This document shows positions 50,230-60,377 of a stretch of DNA of 64,000 bases, in pieces. A program made the translations under genes and the position numbers. The first letter of the stretch is position 1, and each line of letters starts with the position of its first letter. A model generated the notes under the pieces. The model was given only the letters and a program-made list of their open reading frames with translations. It was not told the DNA's origin and ran no database searches. The stretch spans positions 62,001 to 126,000 of the forward strand of contig NZ_QUQV01000012.1 in the NCBI RefSeq assembly GCF_003400205.1, read 5' to 3'. The DNA comes from Bacillus sp. HNG (GTDB lineage: Bacteria > Bacillota > Bacilli > Bacillales > Bacillaceae_L).

Positions 50230-52092
50230 ATGAGAATTACGGATCTGTTGAAGAAAGATACAATTATTATTGAACTTTCTTCTTCATCAAAAGCCGAGGT
50301 CATCGACGAATTGGTCTCAAAACTTGATGAAGCTGGACGATTGCAAGATAAGGAACAATTCAAACAAGCCATTTTAACAAGAGAAAGCCAAAGCACAACT
50401 GGAATTGGTGAAGGAATTGCCATTCCGCATGCGAAGACTGCTGCGGTGAAAACACCAGCGATTGCGTTTGGACGTTCGACTAACGGAATTGACTATGAAT
50501 CATTAGATGGACAGCCAAGTCATTTATTTTTCATGATTGCCGCAAGTGAAGGGGCGAATAATGCGCATCTTGAGACATTATCAAGCTTGTCTTCATTGTT
50601 AATGGACGTTGGTTTTCGTGAAAAATTAATGAAGGTACAAAGTCCAGATGAACTCATCCAAGTTATTAATGAAAAAGAAAGTGAGTCGGAAGAAGAAGAA
50701 GCCCCAATTGAGAAAAAAGAGGGACAGAAAAAGGTTCTTGCGGTGACAGCTTGCCCGACCGGAATTGCCCATACGTATATGGCTGCAGACGCATTAAAAG
50801 CGAAGGCAAAAGAGATGAACATTGATTTTAAGGTTGAAACGAATGGTTCAACTGGTGTAAAAAATGCACTTACCCAGGAAGAGATCGATGAAGCAGTAGC
50901 CATTATTGTTGCTGCTGATAAGCAAGTGGAAATGGCTCGTTTTAATGGTAAAAAGGTCATTCAAGTTCCTGTTGCCCAAGGGATTCGCATTCCAGAAGAA
51001 TTGTTAACAAAAGCCGTAAACCAGGATGCGCCAACCTACCATGCCGAACAAACAACCAAGCAAAAAGCAGAAGGAGGAGAAAGAAGTGGTTTCTATAAAC
51101 ACTTAATGAACGGTGTCTCCAACATGCTTCCGTTCGTTGTTGGTGGAGGTTTGTTGATTGCCATTTCATTTATCTTTGGAATCAATGCATCTGACCCGAA
51201 TGATCCATCTTATAACCCGATTGCTGGTGCTTTGATGACAATCGGAAGTGCAAATGCTTTTCAATTAATGATTCCTGTATTAGCTGGATTTATTGCAATG
51301 AGTATTGCTGACCGCCCAGGGTTAGCACCAGGTATGATTGGTGGTTTAATGGCGACAACTGGTGGAGCTGGATTTTTAGGCGGACTTATTGCAGGGTTCC
51401 TCGCTGGTTATGTTGTACTCTTAGTAAAGAAAGTTGTTTCAGGTTTACCTTCATCATTTGAAGGACTTAAGCCGGTATTGATTTATCCATTCTTTGGAAT
51501 TTTAATTACAGGTGCAGTCATGTACGTTCTAGTAGGTCCATTAAAATATATCATGGATGGGCTGACTGCTTGGCTTGAAGGATTAGGAACTGGAAACTTA
51601 ATTGTACTTGGTTTAATACTAGGCGGAATGATGTCGATTGATATGGGTGGACCAATCAATAAGGCTGCATTTACCTTTGGTATTGCGATGATTGACGCTG
51701 GAAATTACGCACCACATGCAGCAATCATGGCTGGTGGAATGACCCCACCCCTAGGACTAGCTTTAGCGACTACACTATTTAAAAATAAATTTACAAAACA
51801 AGAACGCGAGGCTGGAAAAACAGCTTACTTCATGGGAGCGTCGTTCATTACTGAAGGTGCAATCCCATTTGCAGCAGCTGACCCCGGACGTGTTATCCCG
51901 TCAGCTGTAATTGGATCTGCAATAACTGGTGCGCTAACAATGCTGTTTGGAATTGGGTTACCTGCTCCACACGGAGGGATTTTTGTCATTCCGTTTGTGA
52001 CAGGTAGCTGGATGTTATATGTACTTGCGATTATCATTGGTACAATTGTTACAGCACTGTTAGTTGGATTCTTAAAAAAGCCGATTAAATAA
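50230..52092 (+). CDS. fruA: Fructose PTS enzyme IIABC (FruA)
   Basis: This 620-residue PTS protein has three fused domains. IIA covers about 1-150, with the phosphorylated histidine in IAIPHAKT (His67). IIB covers about 168-265, with the cysteine in VTACPTGIAHTYMAA near 175. IIC covers about 290-615, a membrane domain of about 8-10 helices with GGLLIAISFIFG and GGFI-type loops such as SFITEGAIPFAAADP near 540. It imports fructose and makes fructose 1-phosphate, which FruK uses. The A-B-C order matches Bacillus FruA. The terminator at 52101 ends the operon. Confidence 0.96.
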   Translation: MRITDLLKKDTIIIELSSSSKAEVIDELVSKLDEAGRLQDKEQFKQAILTRESQSTTGIGEGIAIPHAKTAAVKTPAIAFGRSTNGIDYESLDGQPSHLFFMIAASEGANNAHLETLSSLSSLLMDVGFREKLMKVQSPDELIQVINEKESESEEEEAPIEKKEGQKKVLAVTACPTGIAHTYMAADALKAKAKEMNIDFKVETNGSTGVKNALTQEEIDEAVAIIVAADKQVEMARFNGKKVIQVPVAQGIRIPEELLTKAVNQDAPTYHAEQTTKQKAEGGERSGFYKHLMNGVSNMLPFVVGGGLLIAISFIFGINASDPNDPSYNPIAGALMTIGSANAFQLMIPVLAGFIAMSIADRPGLAPGMIGGLMATTGGAGFLGGLIAGFLAGYVVLLVKKVVSGLPSSFEGLKPVLIYPFFGILITGAVMYVLVGPLKYIMDGLTAWLEGLGTGNLIVLGLILGGMMSIDMGGPINKAAFTFGIAMIDAGNYAPHAAIMAGGMTPPLGLALATTLFKNKFTKQEREAGKTAYFMGASFITEGAIPFAAADPGRVIPSAVIGSAITGALTMLFGIGLPAPHGGIFVIPFVTGSWMLYVLAIIIGTIVTALLVGFLKKPIK

Positions 52093-52100
52093 AGATGTGT

Positions 52101-52134
52101 ACCCCGTGCTAAGGTGAGCACGGGGTTATTTTTG
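52101..52134 (+). terminator. Terminator of fruRKA
   Basis: ACCCCGTGCT (52101-52110) pairs with AGCACGGGGT (52117-52126), followed by TATTTTTG. Confidence 0.9.
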
Positions 52135-52135
52135 A

Positions 52136-54238
52136 TTATGAGAGTGGGATAGGGTCATAGGTGATGATATGGTTTGTTTGTAGTAATTCATTTTTAACAG
52201 TGTCCTGAGTGAGGATGAGATGTCCGAGGTTATTCTCGGTTTCAATAATGGGACCTTGGTTTGTTGATAAATATCTGATTTTTTCTTTCCACGTAAAACT
52301 GGCTGGACAAGTTTCCTTTCTTTTTTGCTTTACGATATCGTAGGTCTCATCACAATATCGATTGATTTCCTTGTTTCTTCGTTTAGCTGCATTTATTGTA
52401 ACAATTGCCTTCATTAATCCACCTTGTATGCCGGAAAAGCTCATATTGTTCATTGGACTACTTGTAAATTGGTAGAGGCAAAGGTTTTCGCCGTTATTGA
52501 ATTCGACATTGGTTTTAACAGCAGATGCGTAATGGACATCGCCTGATAAAATAAAGCAATGACTAGGATGCCACTCTTTAATCTGGTTAAGGAGTTCGCT
52601 AAAACCTTCTCCGTTATATTTCCAAGACTCGAAATCAAAAGCTGTTGTCACAGGGACCCCAATTGATTTTAATGGATAAATATATTGATTGAGAAAAGAC
52701 TCGATTAAACCAATTCCATAGACAGGTGCTGGAGAAACTACTAGGAGTGGTTCTCCATTTTTCCATCCGCTTGTGTATAAACAATCTGTAATCGAATGCC
52801 AACCTTGATCACCGATGAGTTGTGGGGGACGATCCTTTTCTTTGATGTTTCGACCAAGGGATACAGGAAGTGGGGAAGGATCGTATTTTCTCTGTGTTCG
52901 CGTATCGAGAAAGATTGAAGTTGGATTTGTCGGTGCGACAAAATGCCATTCATCAAAATTCCAAAGTGCTTCCTCCCACACTTCATGGGAACGTGAACTT
53001 GAATCATAGCTTTTGCTATATTTCCACATCGTACGAAGAAAGGATTGATCAAATCGGTCAGGGTCATTACCCCATGCTTGAAATAACCAGTAAGCCATAA
53101 GCCCGTTGGCAATAACATGTCTTCCGAGGTTGGATTGGTGTACACTGCTCTTCCAATGCTGGCTAATATTCCAATCGTCTGTAATATCATGGTCATCGAA
53201 AATCATATAAGTTGGAATATTGGCAAGTAATCTTCGCACCTTTGAAAGAGTTTGATACGTTTCCTTCACATCGGCGACATGCTCTTTATACTCTTTTTTG
53301 TAAATCTTTTCTTCTCTTTTTCGCTTATCTTTCATCTTTTTTTCGTAAATGAAATAGATTTGTTCCTTCTTGGTGGCTTCCTTAAATGAAGGGAAATCTT
53401 CACCGCCTACAGAAGCATCCCACAGCTCGGGTGACCAAGATAGTAAATATAATGTTGCGTATTCACCAAATGTCATCGCATGATTACCTGAATGTGAGGA
53501 GGTGAATTTGCAAAAGCGCTCCATGATATATTGTCTTCCACGAGTTTGAAAGATTGATTTTTTAAAAGGTTTCTCGTTAAGACAAGGTTCAATTTCAGTA
53601 AGTTTTTCATCTTTTCCAATCAGCTTTTTACCGGCTTTCACCATGATAGGAAAAACCGGATCAGGCACATCATCTGCATAAATTTGATCTCCCATTAGAA
53701 ATAAGGCGCTGGGGCGTTTCTCGAGGTCAAGGAAATTCCTTTCAATTGTTTTGTCTCCTTGACTAAGAGCATCCTCACCTTTCCCATGAAGCTTACGACA
53801 TGATCCATATAGGAGGTTCGTTTGTTTTTGGTAGGAATCAGGAATAAAAAAACTTGGAAATGGAAGGTCTCCATATGTGATTGAATTTGGTACGTCTTTC
53901 CCTAAGAGACCGAAATCGTATAGGTCCTGAATTTCAGCATTCCTTTGAAAAAGGATATTATACCCAAGTAGTGTATCTACAGGAAATTGAGTTTCGTGTG
54001 GTGTCAGTTTGATAAGGCTGAAATAAAGATGTTTCCCTGCACGAAATGTGGTGGTTTCAGAATTACAATATATTTCATGGTACGAAATAGTTGTACCCTC
54101 ATTCTTTTCAATTTGATACAGCTTTGCACCAAGTTTGTATCGTTTGCTTAATACAATCCAAATATAGATGTGAGAAGGCTCAACACGACGCAGGATTGGC
54201 CCCGATAAAATCGTTGGTATATCCATCTGGTTCACCAT
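52136..54238 (-). CDS. Large PhoD-like alkaline phosphatase D family protein
   Basis: The 700-residue protein belongs to the PhoD-like metallophosphatase group. LLYGSCRK near residue 143, ALFLMGDQIYADDV near 183, the metal-site block YMIFDDHDITDDWN near 349 and FILSGDVHYASAV near 562 are the usual metal-ligand motifs. It has no signal peptide and lacks the short PhoD layout, so it is probably cytoplasmic or belongs to the long PhoD-like group of unknown substrate. A charged Lys/Glu-rich insert lies near residues 290-330. The start could be ATG 54238 or ATG 54226; the latter has GGTGA at 5 bp. Upstream lies a long tandem repeat region. Confidence 0.8.
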   Translation of the reverse strand: MVNQMDIPTILSGPILRRVEPSHIYIWIVLSKRYKLGAKLYQIEKNEGTTISYHEIYCNSETTTFRAGKHLYFSLIKLTPHETQFPVDTLLGYNILFQRNAEIQDLYDFGLLGKDVPNSITYGDLPFPSFFIPDSYQKQTNLLYGSCRKLHGKGEDALSQGDKTIERNFLDLEKRPSALFLMGDQIYADDVPDPVFPIMVKAGKKLIGKDEKLTEIEPCLNEKPFKKSIFQTRGRQYIMERFCKFTSSHSGNHAMTFGEYATLYLLSWSPELWDASVGGEDFPSFKEATKKEQIYFIYEKKMKDKRKREEKIYKKEYKEHVADVKETYQTLSKVRRLLANIPTYMIFDDHDITDDWNISQHWKSSVHQSNLGRHVIANGLMAYWLFQAWGNDPDRFDQSFLRTMWKYSKSYDSSSRSHEVWEEALWNFDEWHFVAPTNPTSIFLDTRTQRKYDPSPLPVSLGRNIKEKDRPPQLIGDQGWHSITDCLYTSGWKNGEPLLVVSPAPVYGIGLIESFLNQYIYPLKSIGVPVTTAFDFESWKYNGEGFSELLNQIKEWHPSHCFILSGDVHYASAVKTNVEFNNGENLCLYQFTSSPMNNMSFSGIQGGLMKAIVTINAAKRRNKEINRYCDETYDIVKQKRKETCPASFTWKEKIRYLSTNQGPIIETENNLGHLILTQDTVKNELLQTNHIITYDPIPLS

Positions 54239-54270
54239 CCCATTTTGTTATTTCTATATAACTATTCATG

Positions 54271-54296
54271 GGCCAAGGGGACGGTTCTTGTGGATC
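54271..54296. repeat. Dispersed GGACGGTTC-type repeat, single copy
   Basis: GGCCAAGGGGACGGTTCTTG matches the copies at 6698, 8257 and 10004. It lies upstream of the PhoD-like gene, next to the 54-bp tandem array. Confidence 0.6.
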
Positions 54297-54341
54297 TGGA
54301 AAGTACGTACTGTTGGGGAGGAGGACATGACCGTGAAAAGG

Positions 54342-54822
54342 GTCTAGAGGTACATCGCAGAGAGAAAAAGGGTAAGAGTATGTCCCGCAAGAATGGTCTA
54401 GAGGTACATGTAGAGAGAAAAAAGGGTAAGAGTATGTCCCGCAAGAAGGTTCTAGCGGTACATGTAGAGAGAAAAAGGGTAAGAGTATGTCCCGCAAGAA
54501 GGTTCTAGCGGTACATGCAGAGAGAAAAAGTGTTAAAGTATGTACCGCAAGAAGTCTAGAGGTACATGGCAGAGAGAAAAAGGGTAAGAGTATGTCCCGC
54601 AAGAAGGGTCTAGAGGTACATGGCAGAGAGAAAGAGCGTAAGAGCATGTCCCGCAAGAACGGTCTAGCGGTACATGGCAGAGAGAAAAAACGTAAGAGAA
54701 TGTCCCGCAAGAAGGGTCTAGAGGTACACGCAGAGAGAAAAAGGGTAAGAGAATGTCCCGCAAGAAGAGTCTAGAGGTACACGAACGAGGGAAAAGCGAT
54801 CAAGCATGTACCTCAACCTCAA
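54342..54822. repeat. Tandem array of about nine 52-54 bp units containing palindromes
   Basis: Units start at 54342, 54396, 54449, 54502, 54554, 54608, 54662, 54716 and 54769, and the last one is degenerate. Each reads GTCTAGAGGTACATG, then a CAGAGAGAAAAAGGGTAAGAG stretch (broken at 20 bases here for brevity), then TATGTCCCGCAAGAAG. Across unit borders CATGT-CCCGC can pair with GCGG-TACATG, so each border forms a hairpin, strongest near 54645-54675. The unit lengths vary by one or two bases, which breaks any reading frame. It fills the 675-bp divergent gap between the PhoD-like gene and the ABC exporter. Confidence 0.9.
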
Positions 54823-54913
54823 GATTAATATTTCGACCAACTTAATAGTTTGTCAAATTCAAGGGTAACAGCTTATAATTCGTAATAGGTATATGTCATA
54901 AGGAGAGAAAAGG

Positions 54914-56632
54914 ATGTTACGACGTTTTTTTACATACTACAAGCCACACCGGACGCTATTTCTAATTGACTTCAGTTGTGCGGTAATTGTAGCAATTTTA
55001 GAACTTGCCTTTCCGCTAGCGGTGCAGTGGTTCATTGATTCACTTTTGCCAACCAATAACTGGTCTGCAATTGTTTGGGTGAGCATTGGTTTATTAGTTT
55101 TATATTTAGTTAGTTCAGGGCTGCAATTTATCGTAGGTTATTGGGGCCATAAGCTTGGAATTAACATAGAAACGGATATGAGGCAGCAGCTGTTTCAGCA
55201 TGTGCAACGTCAATCGTTTCGTTTTTTTGATAATACAAAAACAGGTCATATTATGAGTCGGATTACAAATGATTTGTTTGATATCGGGGAGCTTGCCCAT
55301 CATGGTCCAGAGGATTTATTCATTGCCATCATGACCTTTATTGGAGCATTTTGGATTATGCTAACGATTAATGTGAAGCTAGCCTTAATCGCAATCATTG
55401 TTGTCCCATTTTTAATTTGGCTCATTGCTTTTTCGAATGTTCGCATGAATCGTGCATGGAAAGCGATGTATAGCAATATTGCCGATGTCAATGCACGGGT
55501 AGAGGACAGCGTTGCAGGGGCGCGAGTGGTCCAGTCCTTCACAAATGAAGAATATGAAATTTCAAGGTTTAAGGTAGACAATCGTAAGTTCCGCCGGTCT
55601 AAACTGAGTGCGTACAAGGTAATGGGTTCAACATCTGCTGGGATTTATCTCATGACACGCTTGTTTGTGTTAATCGTGTTAGTTGTTGGCGCATGGCTAA
55701 GCTTTAATGGGGACCTGACTTATGGGGAACTAGTTGGATTTGTCCTTTATGTCAATGTTCTTTTTAAGCCGATTGATAAAATAAGTGCTTTGTTGGAGCT
55801 TTATCCAAAGGGCATGGCAGGCTTCAAACGATTTACAGAGCTCCTCGATATGGAGCCAGAGGTAGAGGATGCAAAGGATGCGGTGGCTGTTCCATCCCTC
55901 CGTGGTGATATCGTGTTTGATCATGTCACTTTTGGCTATGATGAAAAGCAGGGATCTGTCTTAAAGGATATTAATTTAAAGGTCCATGCCGGGGAAACGG
56001 TTGCGTTTGTTGGTCCGTCTGGGGCGGGGAAAACAACCATTTGTTCTTTAATTCCACGTTTCTACGATGTAGATGGTGGTGCCATTTCTATTGACGGTAT
56101 GGATATTCGAAAAATGACAAAGCAATCACTGAGGTCACAAATTGGAATCGTACAGCAGGATGTTTTCCTTTTTACAGGGACATTAAAGGAAAATATTGCG
56201 TACGGGATGCTTGGGGCAACGGACGAACAAATTAAGGAAGCTGCAAGACGTGCCCATTTAGAAGACTTTATCGCTGGTCTGCCGGATGGTTACGAAACGC
56301 AGGTTGGTGAAAGAGGACTTAAGCTTTCGGGTGGTCAAAAACAAAGGATTGCGATTGCCCGGATGTTCTTAAAAAATCCGCCAATCCTAATTTTAGATGA
56401 AGCTACTTCAGCTTTAGATACAGAAACAGAACAAATTATCCAAAAGGCGCTAACAGAGCTTTCGAAAAATCGCACAACCCTTGTGATTGCTCACCGTCTG
56501 GCAACGATTCGTAATGCGGACCGCATTGTGGTTGTAACAGAGGATGGTATAGCTGAACAAGGTGGACATGATGAACTACTTGAGAAGGGTGGCATCTTCG
56601 CGAATCTACATCAAGTTCAATATCAATCTTAA
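54914..56632 (+). CDS. ABC exporter half-transporter, permease-ATPase fusion (YwjA-like)
   Basis: The 572-residue protein joins a six-helix exporter membrane domain (about residues 15-310) with an ABC ATPase (about 335-570). Walker A is GPSGAGKTT near residue 370, the Q-loop is IVQQDVFLF, the signature is LSGGQKQRIAIARM near 475, Walker B is ILILDEATSALD near 493 and the H-loop is VIAHRLATI near 530. It would work as a dimer and export lipids, drugs or peptides. It resembles B. subtilis YwjA by eye (HGPEDLFIAIMTFIGAF, NIETDMR). The substrate is unknown. AAGGAGAG precedes ATG 54914. Confidence 0.92.
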   Translation: MLRRFFTYYKPHRTLFLIDFSCAVIVAILELAFPLAVQWFIDSLLPTNNWSAIVWVSIGLLVLYLVSSGLQFIVGYWGHKLGINIETDMRQQLFQHVQRQSFRFFDNTKTGHIMSRITNDLFDIGELAHHGPEDLFIAIMTFIGAFWIMLTINVKLALIAIIVVPFLIWLIAFSNVRMNRAWKAMYSNIADVNARVEDSVAGARVVQSFTNEEYEISRFKVDNRKFRRSKLSAYKVMGSTSAGIYLMTRLFVLIVLVVGAWLSFNGDLTYGELVGFVLYVNVLFKPIDKISALLELYPKGMAGFKRFTELLDMEPEVEDAKDAVAVPSLRGDIVFDHVTFGYDEKQGSVLKDINLKVHAGETVAFVGPSGAGKTTICSLIPRFYDVDGGAISIDGMDIRKMTKQSLRSQIGIVQQDVFLFTGTLKENIAYGMLGATDEQIKEAARRAHLEDFIAGLPDGYETQVGERGLKLSGGQKQRIAIARMFLKNPPILILDEATSALDTETEQIIQKALTELSKNRTTLVIAHRLATIRNADRIVVVTEDGIAEQGGHDELLEKGGIFANLHQVQYQS

Positions 56633-56633
56633 T

Positions 56634-56658
56634 GACCAGGAAATCCTGGTCATTTTTT
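56634..56658 (+). terminator. Terminator after the ABC exporter gene
   Basis: GACCAGG (56634-56640) pairs with CCTGGTC (56645-56651), followed by ATTTTTTTA. The rest of the gap to 56885 shows nothing I can name. Confidence 0.85.
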
Positions 56659-56885
56659 TATTGAGTAGGTCAATAGTCATATAAAAATTTCAGCCATAAA
56701 GCGGTCAATTGCCTTAGATAGAATAGAAGAAAAAAGAATCTTGTCGTTTTCTATCAGAAGATAGAGAACTAGTAAAACACGCAGGTGAAATTTAATTTTA
56801 AAAAATAGTAAATTAGTATGAAAGGTAATTTTAACCCCCTAACGAACTTATCTATATGACGAAAAATGAGTAGGGGGAATAGCGT

Positions 56886-58460
56886 GTGAAAAGAGTTTTA
56901 AAGATATTATTTGTGTTTACCTTTGTCAGCATTTTATCGCTGCAAGGGATATGGGACAATCTAGCAGAAGCAAGTGAGGGAGAAGAACCAACGATTCGCA
57001 TTGGAGTTGTGCCTTCTGAGGAGTCCCTTACAGTGGGAGGAATTGACGATTTTGCTATCAAAGATAAAGCAACAGGTGAAGTCCTTTTAACAGGATCTAA
57101 TAATGAAGTACAAGTCGAATTAGCGGGGTCATCCGTTGTAAAGACAAACTACCGATTACAGGTTGCATTTTCAACGAGTAATGCTTATATTGCCGATTGG
57201 CTGCAACGAGCCGAATCACTTGGGTATCCAACTTATATCGAGGAATACAATAATGGGTGGAGATTATTGATAGGAGAGTTCCCAGCAGATGCCTCATTTT
57301 CTGTGAGAACGGCTTTTAAAAATGAAATCATCTCCAAAGGTCTAGGTGCTAGCGATGCTTATTGGAGGATCATTACAACTGTTGAAGGTGAGTCAACAAT
57401 CAAAGTTTCTGATGGTGAAACAGCAAAAACAACGACCAACTCCATCCAGGTCATTTCAAATGATTTAGTGACAATTAACGGTAAAAAATACAGAGGAATC
57501 GTGGAGGTTGGTTTTAACAGTTCTGGGTCACTTGCGGGAATTAATGAACTTCCAATTGAGGAGTATTTATATGGTGTCGTTCCACGTGAGCTGCCGCCTG
57601 TTCCATATGGTGAATTAGAAGCGCAAAAATCACAGGCGATTGCTGCCAGAACCTACGCCTTATCCAATATGGGGAAGAGAGGCAAGGATGGCTATGATCT
57701 TCTTCCAACAACATCTGACCAAGTGTATGGTGGCTATGAAGCTGAACACCCAATCTCAAATGGTGCAGTTGATGGTACACGAGGAATTGTCGCAACTTAT
57801 GAAGGTAAATTGATAACGGCTGTCTTTAACTCTACTAGCGGGGGATTCTCGGCAAATAATGAGGATGTGTGGAGTTCAGACCCTGTTCCATACCTAAGAG
57901 GGGTGCCAGATGCACAAAGAGGAAAGGCGTTTGAGCATGTTCCATCCTTAGAGGTCTTTAAAAATCACAGCAATTCTAAGTCTTTACGAGCAGCAAAAGA
58001 AGGAGATTTTGAAGCAGATTGGTCGAAATACCATCGCTGGAATTTTGAATGGACGGCAGAAGAAATTAGTAACGTGTTAAGCACATCATATAATACGGAA
58101 GTAGGTAAGGTGCACGAAATTAATGTGACTGAACGCTCAAGCTCAGGCCGCGTGCTCGAAATTGAGTTTGTTACGGAAAATGGTACTTTTTATGAATACA
58201 AAGATCGAATTCGAACGACATTAAAATACATTAATGCGAACGGTAACCAAGCTTCACTTTTAAGTACTTTATTCCACATTGAGCCGGTTATAAACAATCA
58301 AACAAAAGAAGTCGTTGGCTTTAAAGTATATGGTGGTGGCTGGGGCCATGGTGTCGGCTTGTCACAAACAGGTGCAGTTGGTATGGCTGAAAAAGGGGCA
58401 ACCTTTGAGGAAATTCTTAAACACTATTACCAAGGCATTGATTTAGAGGACAGATACTAA
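56886..58460 (+). CDS. Exported SpoIID/LytB-domain protein
   Basis: The 524-residue protein has an N-terminal signal sequence (residues 1-29). A SPOR-like region lies near 75-165, and the SpoIID/LytB domain starts near residue 195: ELPIEEYLYGVVPRELPP, SQAIAARTYAL, FNSTSGGFSAN and GGGWGHGVGLSQTGAVGMA are its recurring blocks. SpoIID proteins are lytic transglycosylases that cut denuded peptidoglycan during engulfment, while LytB-type members enhance amidases. This copy is longer than SpoIID (about 343 residues), so it is more like the LytB group. The start is GTG after AGGGGGAA. A strong terminator follows. Confidence 0.9.
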   Translation: MKRVLKILFVFTFVSILSLQGIWDNLAEASEGEEPTIRIGVVPSEESLTVGGIDDFAIKDKATGEVLLTGSNNEVQVELAGSSVVKTNYRLQVAFSTSNAYIADWLQRAESLGYPTYIEEYNNGWRLLIGEFPADASFSVRTAFKNEIISKGLGASDAYWRIITTVEGESTIKVSDGETAKTTTNSIQVISNDLVTINGKKYRGIVEVGFNSSGSLAGINELPIEEYLYGVVPRELPPVPYGELEAQKSQAIAARTYALSNMGKRGKDGYDLLPTTSDQVYGGYEAEHPISNGAVDGTRGIVATYEGKLITAVFNSTSGGFSANNEDVWSSDPVPYLRGVPDAQRGKAFEHVPSLEVFKNHSNSKSLRAAKEGDFEADWSKYHRWNFEWTAEEISNVLSTSYNTEVGKVHEINVTERSSSGRVLEIEFVTENGTFYEYKDRIRTTLKYINANGNQASLLSTLFHIEPVINNQTKEVVGFKVYGGGWGHGVGLSQTGAVGMAEKGATFEEILKHYYQGIDLEDRY

Positions 58461-58466
58461 AAAGAA

Positions 58467-58506
58467 GACTCGTGCAACACGATTGGTGTGCACGAGTCTC
58501 TTTTTT
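58467..58506. terminator. Bidirectional terminator between the SpoIID-like gene and glnS
   Basis: GACTCGTGC (58467-58475) pairs with GCACGAGTC (58490-58498), extended by ACAC/GTGT with a bulge, and followed by CTTTTTTAT. The A-rich flank on the other side suits the convergent gene. Confidence 0.9.
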
Positions 58507-60166
58507 ATAATTTGAATGAACTTTTTAATGAAACAATTCGGTTAAAGACAAGATGGTCTTCGGTAGTGTGTTTCGGATCCACATTAAAGTAGCCATGTCT
58601 AAAGAATTGGAACTTATCCTGTGGCTTCGCATCTTTCATGTTTGGTTCAACGAATCCATTTAGAATCTCAAGAGAGTTTGGATTGACATAATCAAGGAAT
58701 GTTTTGTCTTCTTCCTCATCCCCATTTTCTTCCGCATCTAAAATCAGTGGTTCATAAAGACGGAATTCAGCAGGCACCGCTTGTGTAGCCTCAACCCAGT
58801 GAATCGTACCCTTTACCTTACGACCAGTAAAGCCAGTACCACTCTTTGTTTCAGGGTCATACGTACAACGCAGTTCAACTACATTTCCTTCTTCATCCTT
58901 AATGACTTCTTCACATTTAATAAAGTAAGCATGCTTTAGACGCACCTCATTACCAGGGAAGAGACGGAAATATTTTTTCGGCGGATTTTCCATGAAATCC
59001 TCTTGTTCGATATAAATTTCACGAGAGAACGGGATTTGTCTTGTTCCCATTTCTGGATTTTCAGGGTTAATTTCCGCATCGAGCATTTCCACTTGTCCTT
59101 CTGGATAGTTCGTAATCACGACTTTAAGTGGGTTAATGATACCCATTGTTCGTGGTACTTTTAGCTTCAAATCTTCACGAACAAAATGCTCTAGCATTTG
59201 TGTATCAACGGTACCGTTGTTTTTTGCGACCCCTAATTCACGCAAGAATGTACGGATTGCTTCAGGTGTATACCCTTTTCTTCTTAGTCCGGAAATAGTT
59301 GGCATGCGAGGGTCGTCCCATCCGTCCACATGGCCTTCTTCAACTAGCTGCTTCAACTTACGCTTACTCATGACAGTATTTGTTAAGTTGATGCGACCGA
59401 ATTCAATTTGCTGTGGTTTTCTTTCCATTTCACATTGCTCAACAACCCAATTATAAAAAGGACGTTGATCCTCAAACTCAATTGTACAAATAGAGTGAGT
59501 CACACCCTCAATTGCATCCTCAAGTGGGTGGGCAAAGGCATATAATGGGTAGATACACCATTTATCACCTGTATTATGATGAGTCGTATGTGAAATTCGG
59601 TAAATAACAGGATCACGTAAATTAATGTTTGGTGACTTCATATCAATTTTTGCACGTAATACTTTTTCACCATTTTCGTACTTGCCAGCACGCATGTTTT
59701 CAAATAACTCAAGGTTTTCCTCAATCGTACGGTCACGGAATGGACTTTCTTTACCTGGCTCTGTTAGGGTTCCGCGGTATTCACGGATTTCATCTGCACT
59801 CAAATCATCCACATATGCAAGGCCTTTTTTGATTAATAAAACAGCCCGGTTATACATTTCTTCAAAGTAATCCGAAGCAAAAAAGAGACCGTCCCAATCA
59901 TATCCAAGCCATTTTACATCCTCTTTGATTGAGTTAACGAATTCAATATCCTCTTTCAATGGGTTTGTATCATCAAATCGCAGGTTGGTTTTACCCTTAA
60001 ATTCATCCGCAAGGTCAAAATTTAGAATGATTGATTTGGCATGTCCGATATGTAGGTACCCATTTGGTTCTGGAGGGAAACGGGTAACGACATGATCGCG
60101 TTTTCCTGTTTCTAAATCATCGATTATAATATTTCTAATAAAGTTTGAAACGTTATTATTGTCCAC
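58505..60166 (-). CDS. glnS: Glutaminyl-tRNA synthetase (GlnRS)
   Basis: The protein of about 553 residues has the class I signature HIGH in [13 protein letters not shown] (residues 36-48) and a KMSKS-like VMSKRKL near 266. It has the insertions typical of GlnRS, including [15 protein letters not shown] near 60 and a C-terminal beta-barrel anticodon-binding part starting near residue 330. Length and order match bacterial GlnRS of E. coli type. Most Bacilli lack GlnRS and make Gln-tRNA through non-discriminating GluRS and GatCAB, so its presence is notable. GTG 60166 fits AAAGAGGTT at 9 bp better than the longer ATG 60205. Confidence 0.93.
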   Translation of the reverse strand: MDNNNVSNFIRNIIIDDLETGKRDHVVTRFPPEPNGYLHIGHAKSIILNFDLADEFKGKTNLRFDDTNPLKEDIEFVNSIKEDVKWLGYDWDGLFFASDYFEEMYNRAVLLIKKGLAYVDDLSADEIREYRGTLTEPGKESPFRDRTIEENLELFENMRAGKYENGEKVLRAKIDMKSPNINLRDPVIYRISHTTHHNTGDKWCIYPLYAFAHPLEDAIEGVTHSICTIEFEDQRPFYNWVVEQCEMERKPQQIEFGRINLTNTVMSKRKLKQLVEEGHVDGWDDPRMPTISGLRRKGYTPEAIRTFLRELGVAKNNGTVDTQMLEHFVREDLKLKVPRTMGIINPLKVVITNYPEGQVEMLDAEINPENPEMGTRQIPFSREIYIEQEDFMENPPKKYFRLFPGNEVRLKHAYFIKCEEVIKDEEGNVVELRCTYDPETKSGTGFTGRKVKGTIHWVEATQAVPAEFRLYEPLILDAEENGDEEEDKTFLDYVNPNSLEILNGFVEPNMKDAKPQDKFQFFRHGYFNVDPKHTTEDHLVFNRIVSLKSSFKL

Positions 60167-60199
60167 GCTTATAACCTCTTTCGTTATCCTGTAGTAAAC

Positions 60200-60235
60200 G
60201 CTCAAAAATCACAATCGGTTCGTTTCTTTTTGAAC
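60200..60235. repeat. Small element with GCTCAAAAA / TTTTTGAAC ends
   Basis: The ends form 8-9 bp inverted repeats as in the elements at 22987, 31969 and 46970. It lies just upstream of glnS. Confidence 0.4.
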
Positions 60236-60377
60236 ATCATCTATAATGGATGAATATATCATAAATCCAGAAGAATTACCATTATTCTCATGTTTACCAA
60301 ACTTTAAGTTGATTATGAGGCTGTCTTTCATATAAGCTTTACAATATGTTATTTTTTAATCTATGGAGCGGTGTTTT

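Noticed and set aside
54180-54774. Overlapping repeat-encoded ORFs on both strands of the 54-bp array (RDILLPFFSL- and MSRKKGLEVH-type repeats)
   Set aside because: Unit lengths of 52, 53 and 54 bp shift the frame between copies, both strands are equally open, no ribosome binding site fits, and no known protein pattern appears. The openness comes from the repeat itself.
54342-54822. CRISPR array
   Set aside because: The units are contiguous and similar over their whole length; there are no unique spacers, and no cas genes are in the window.
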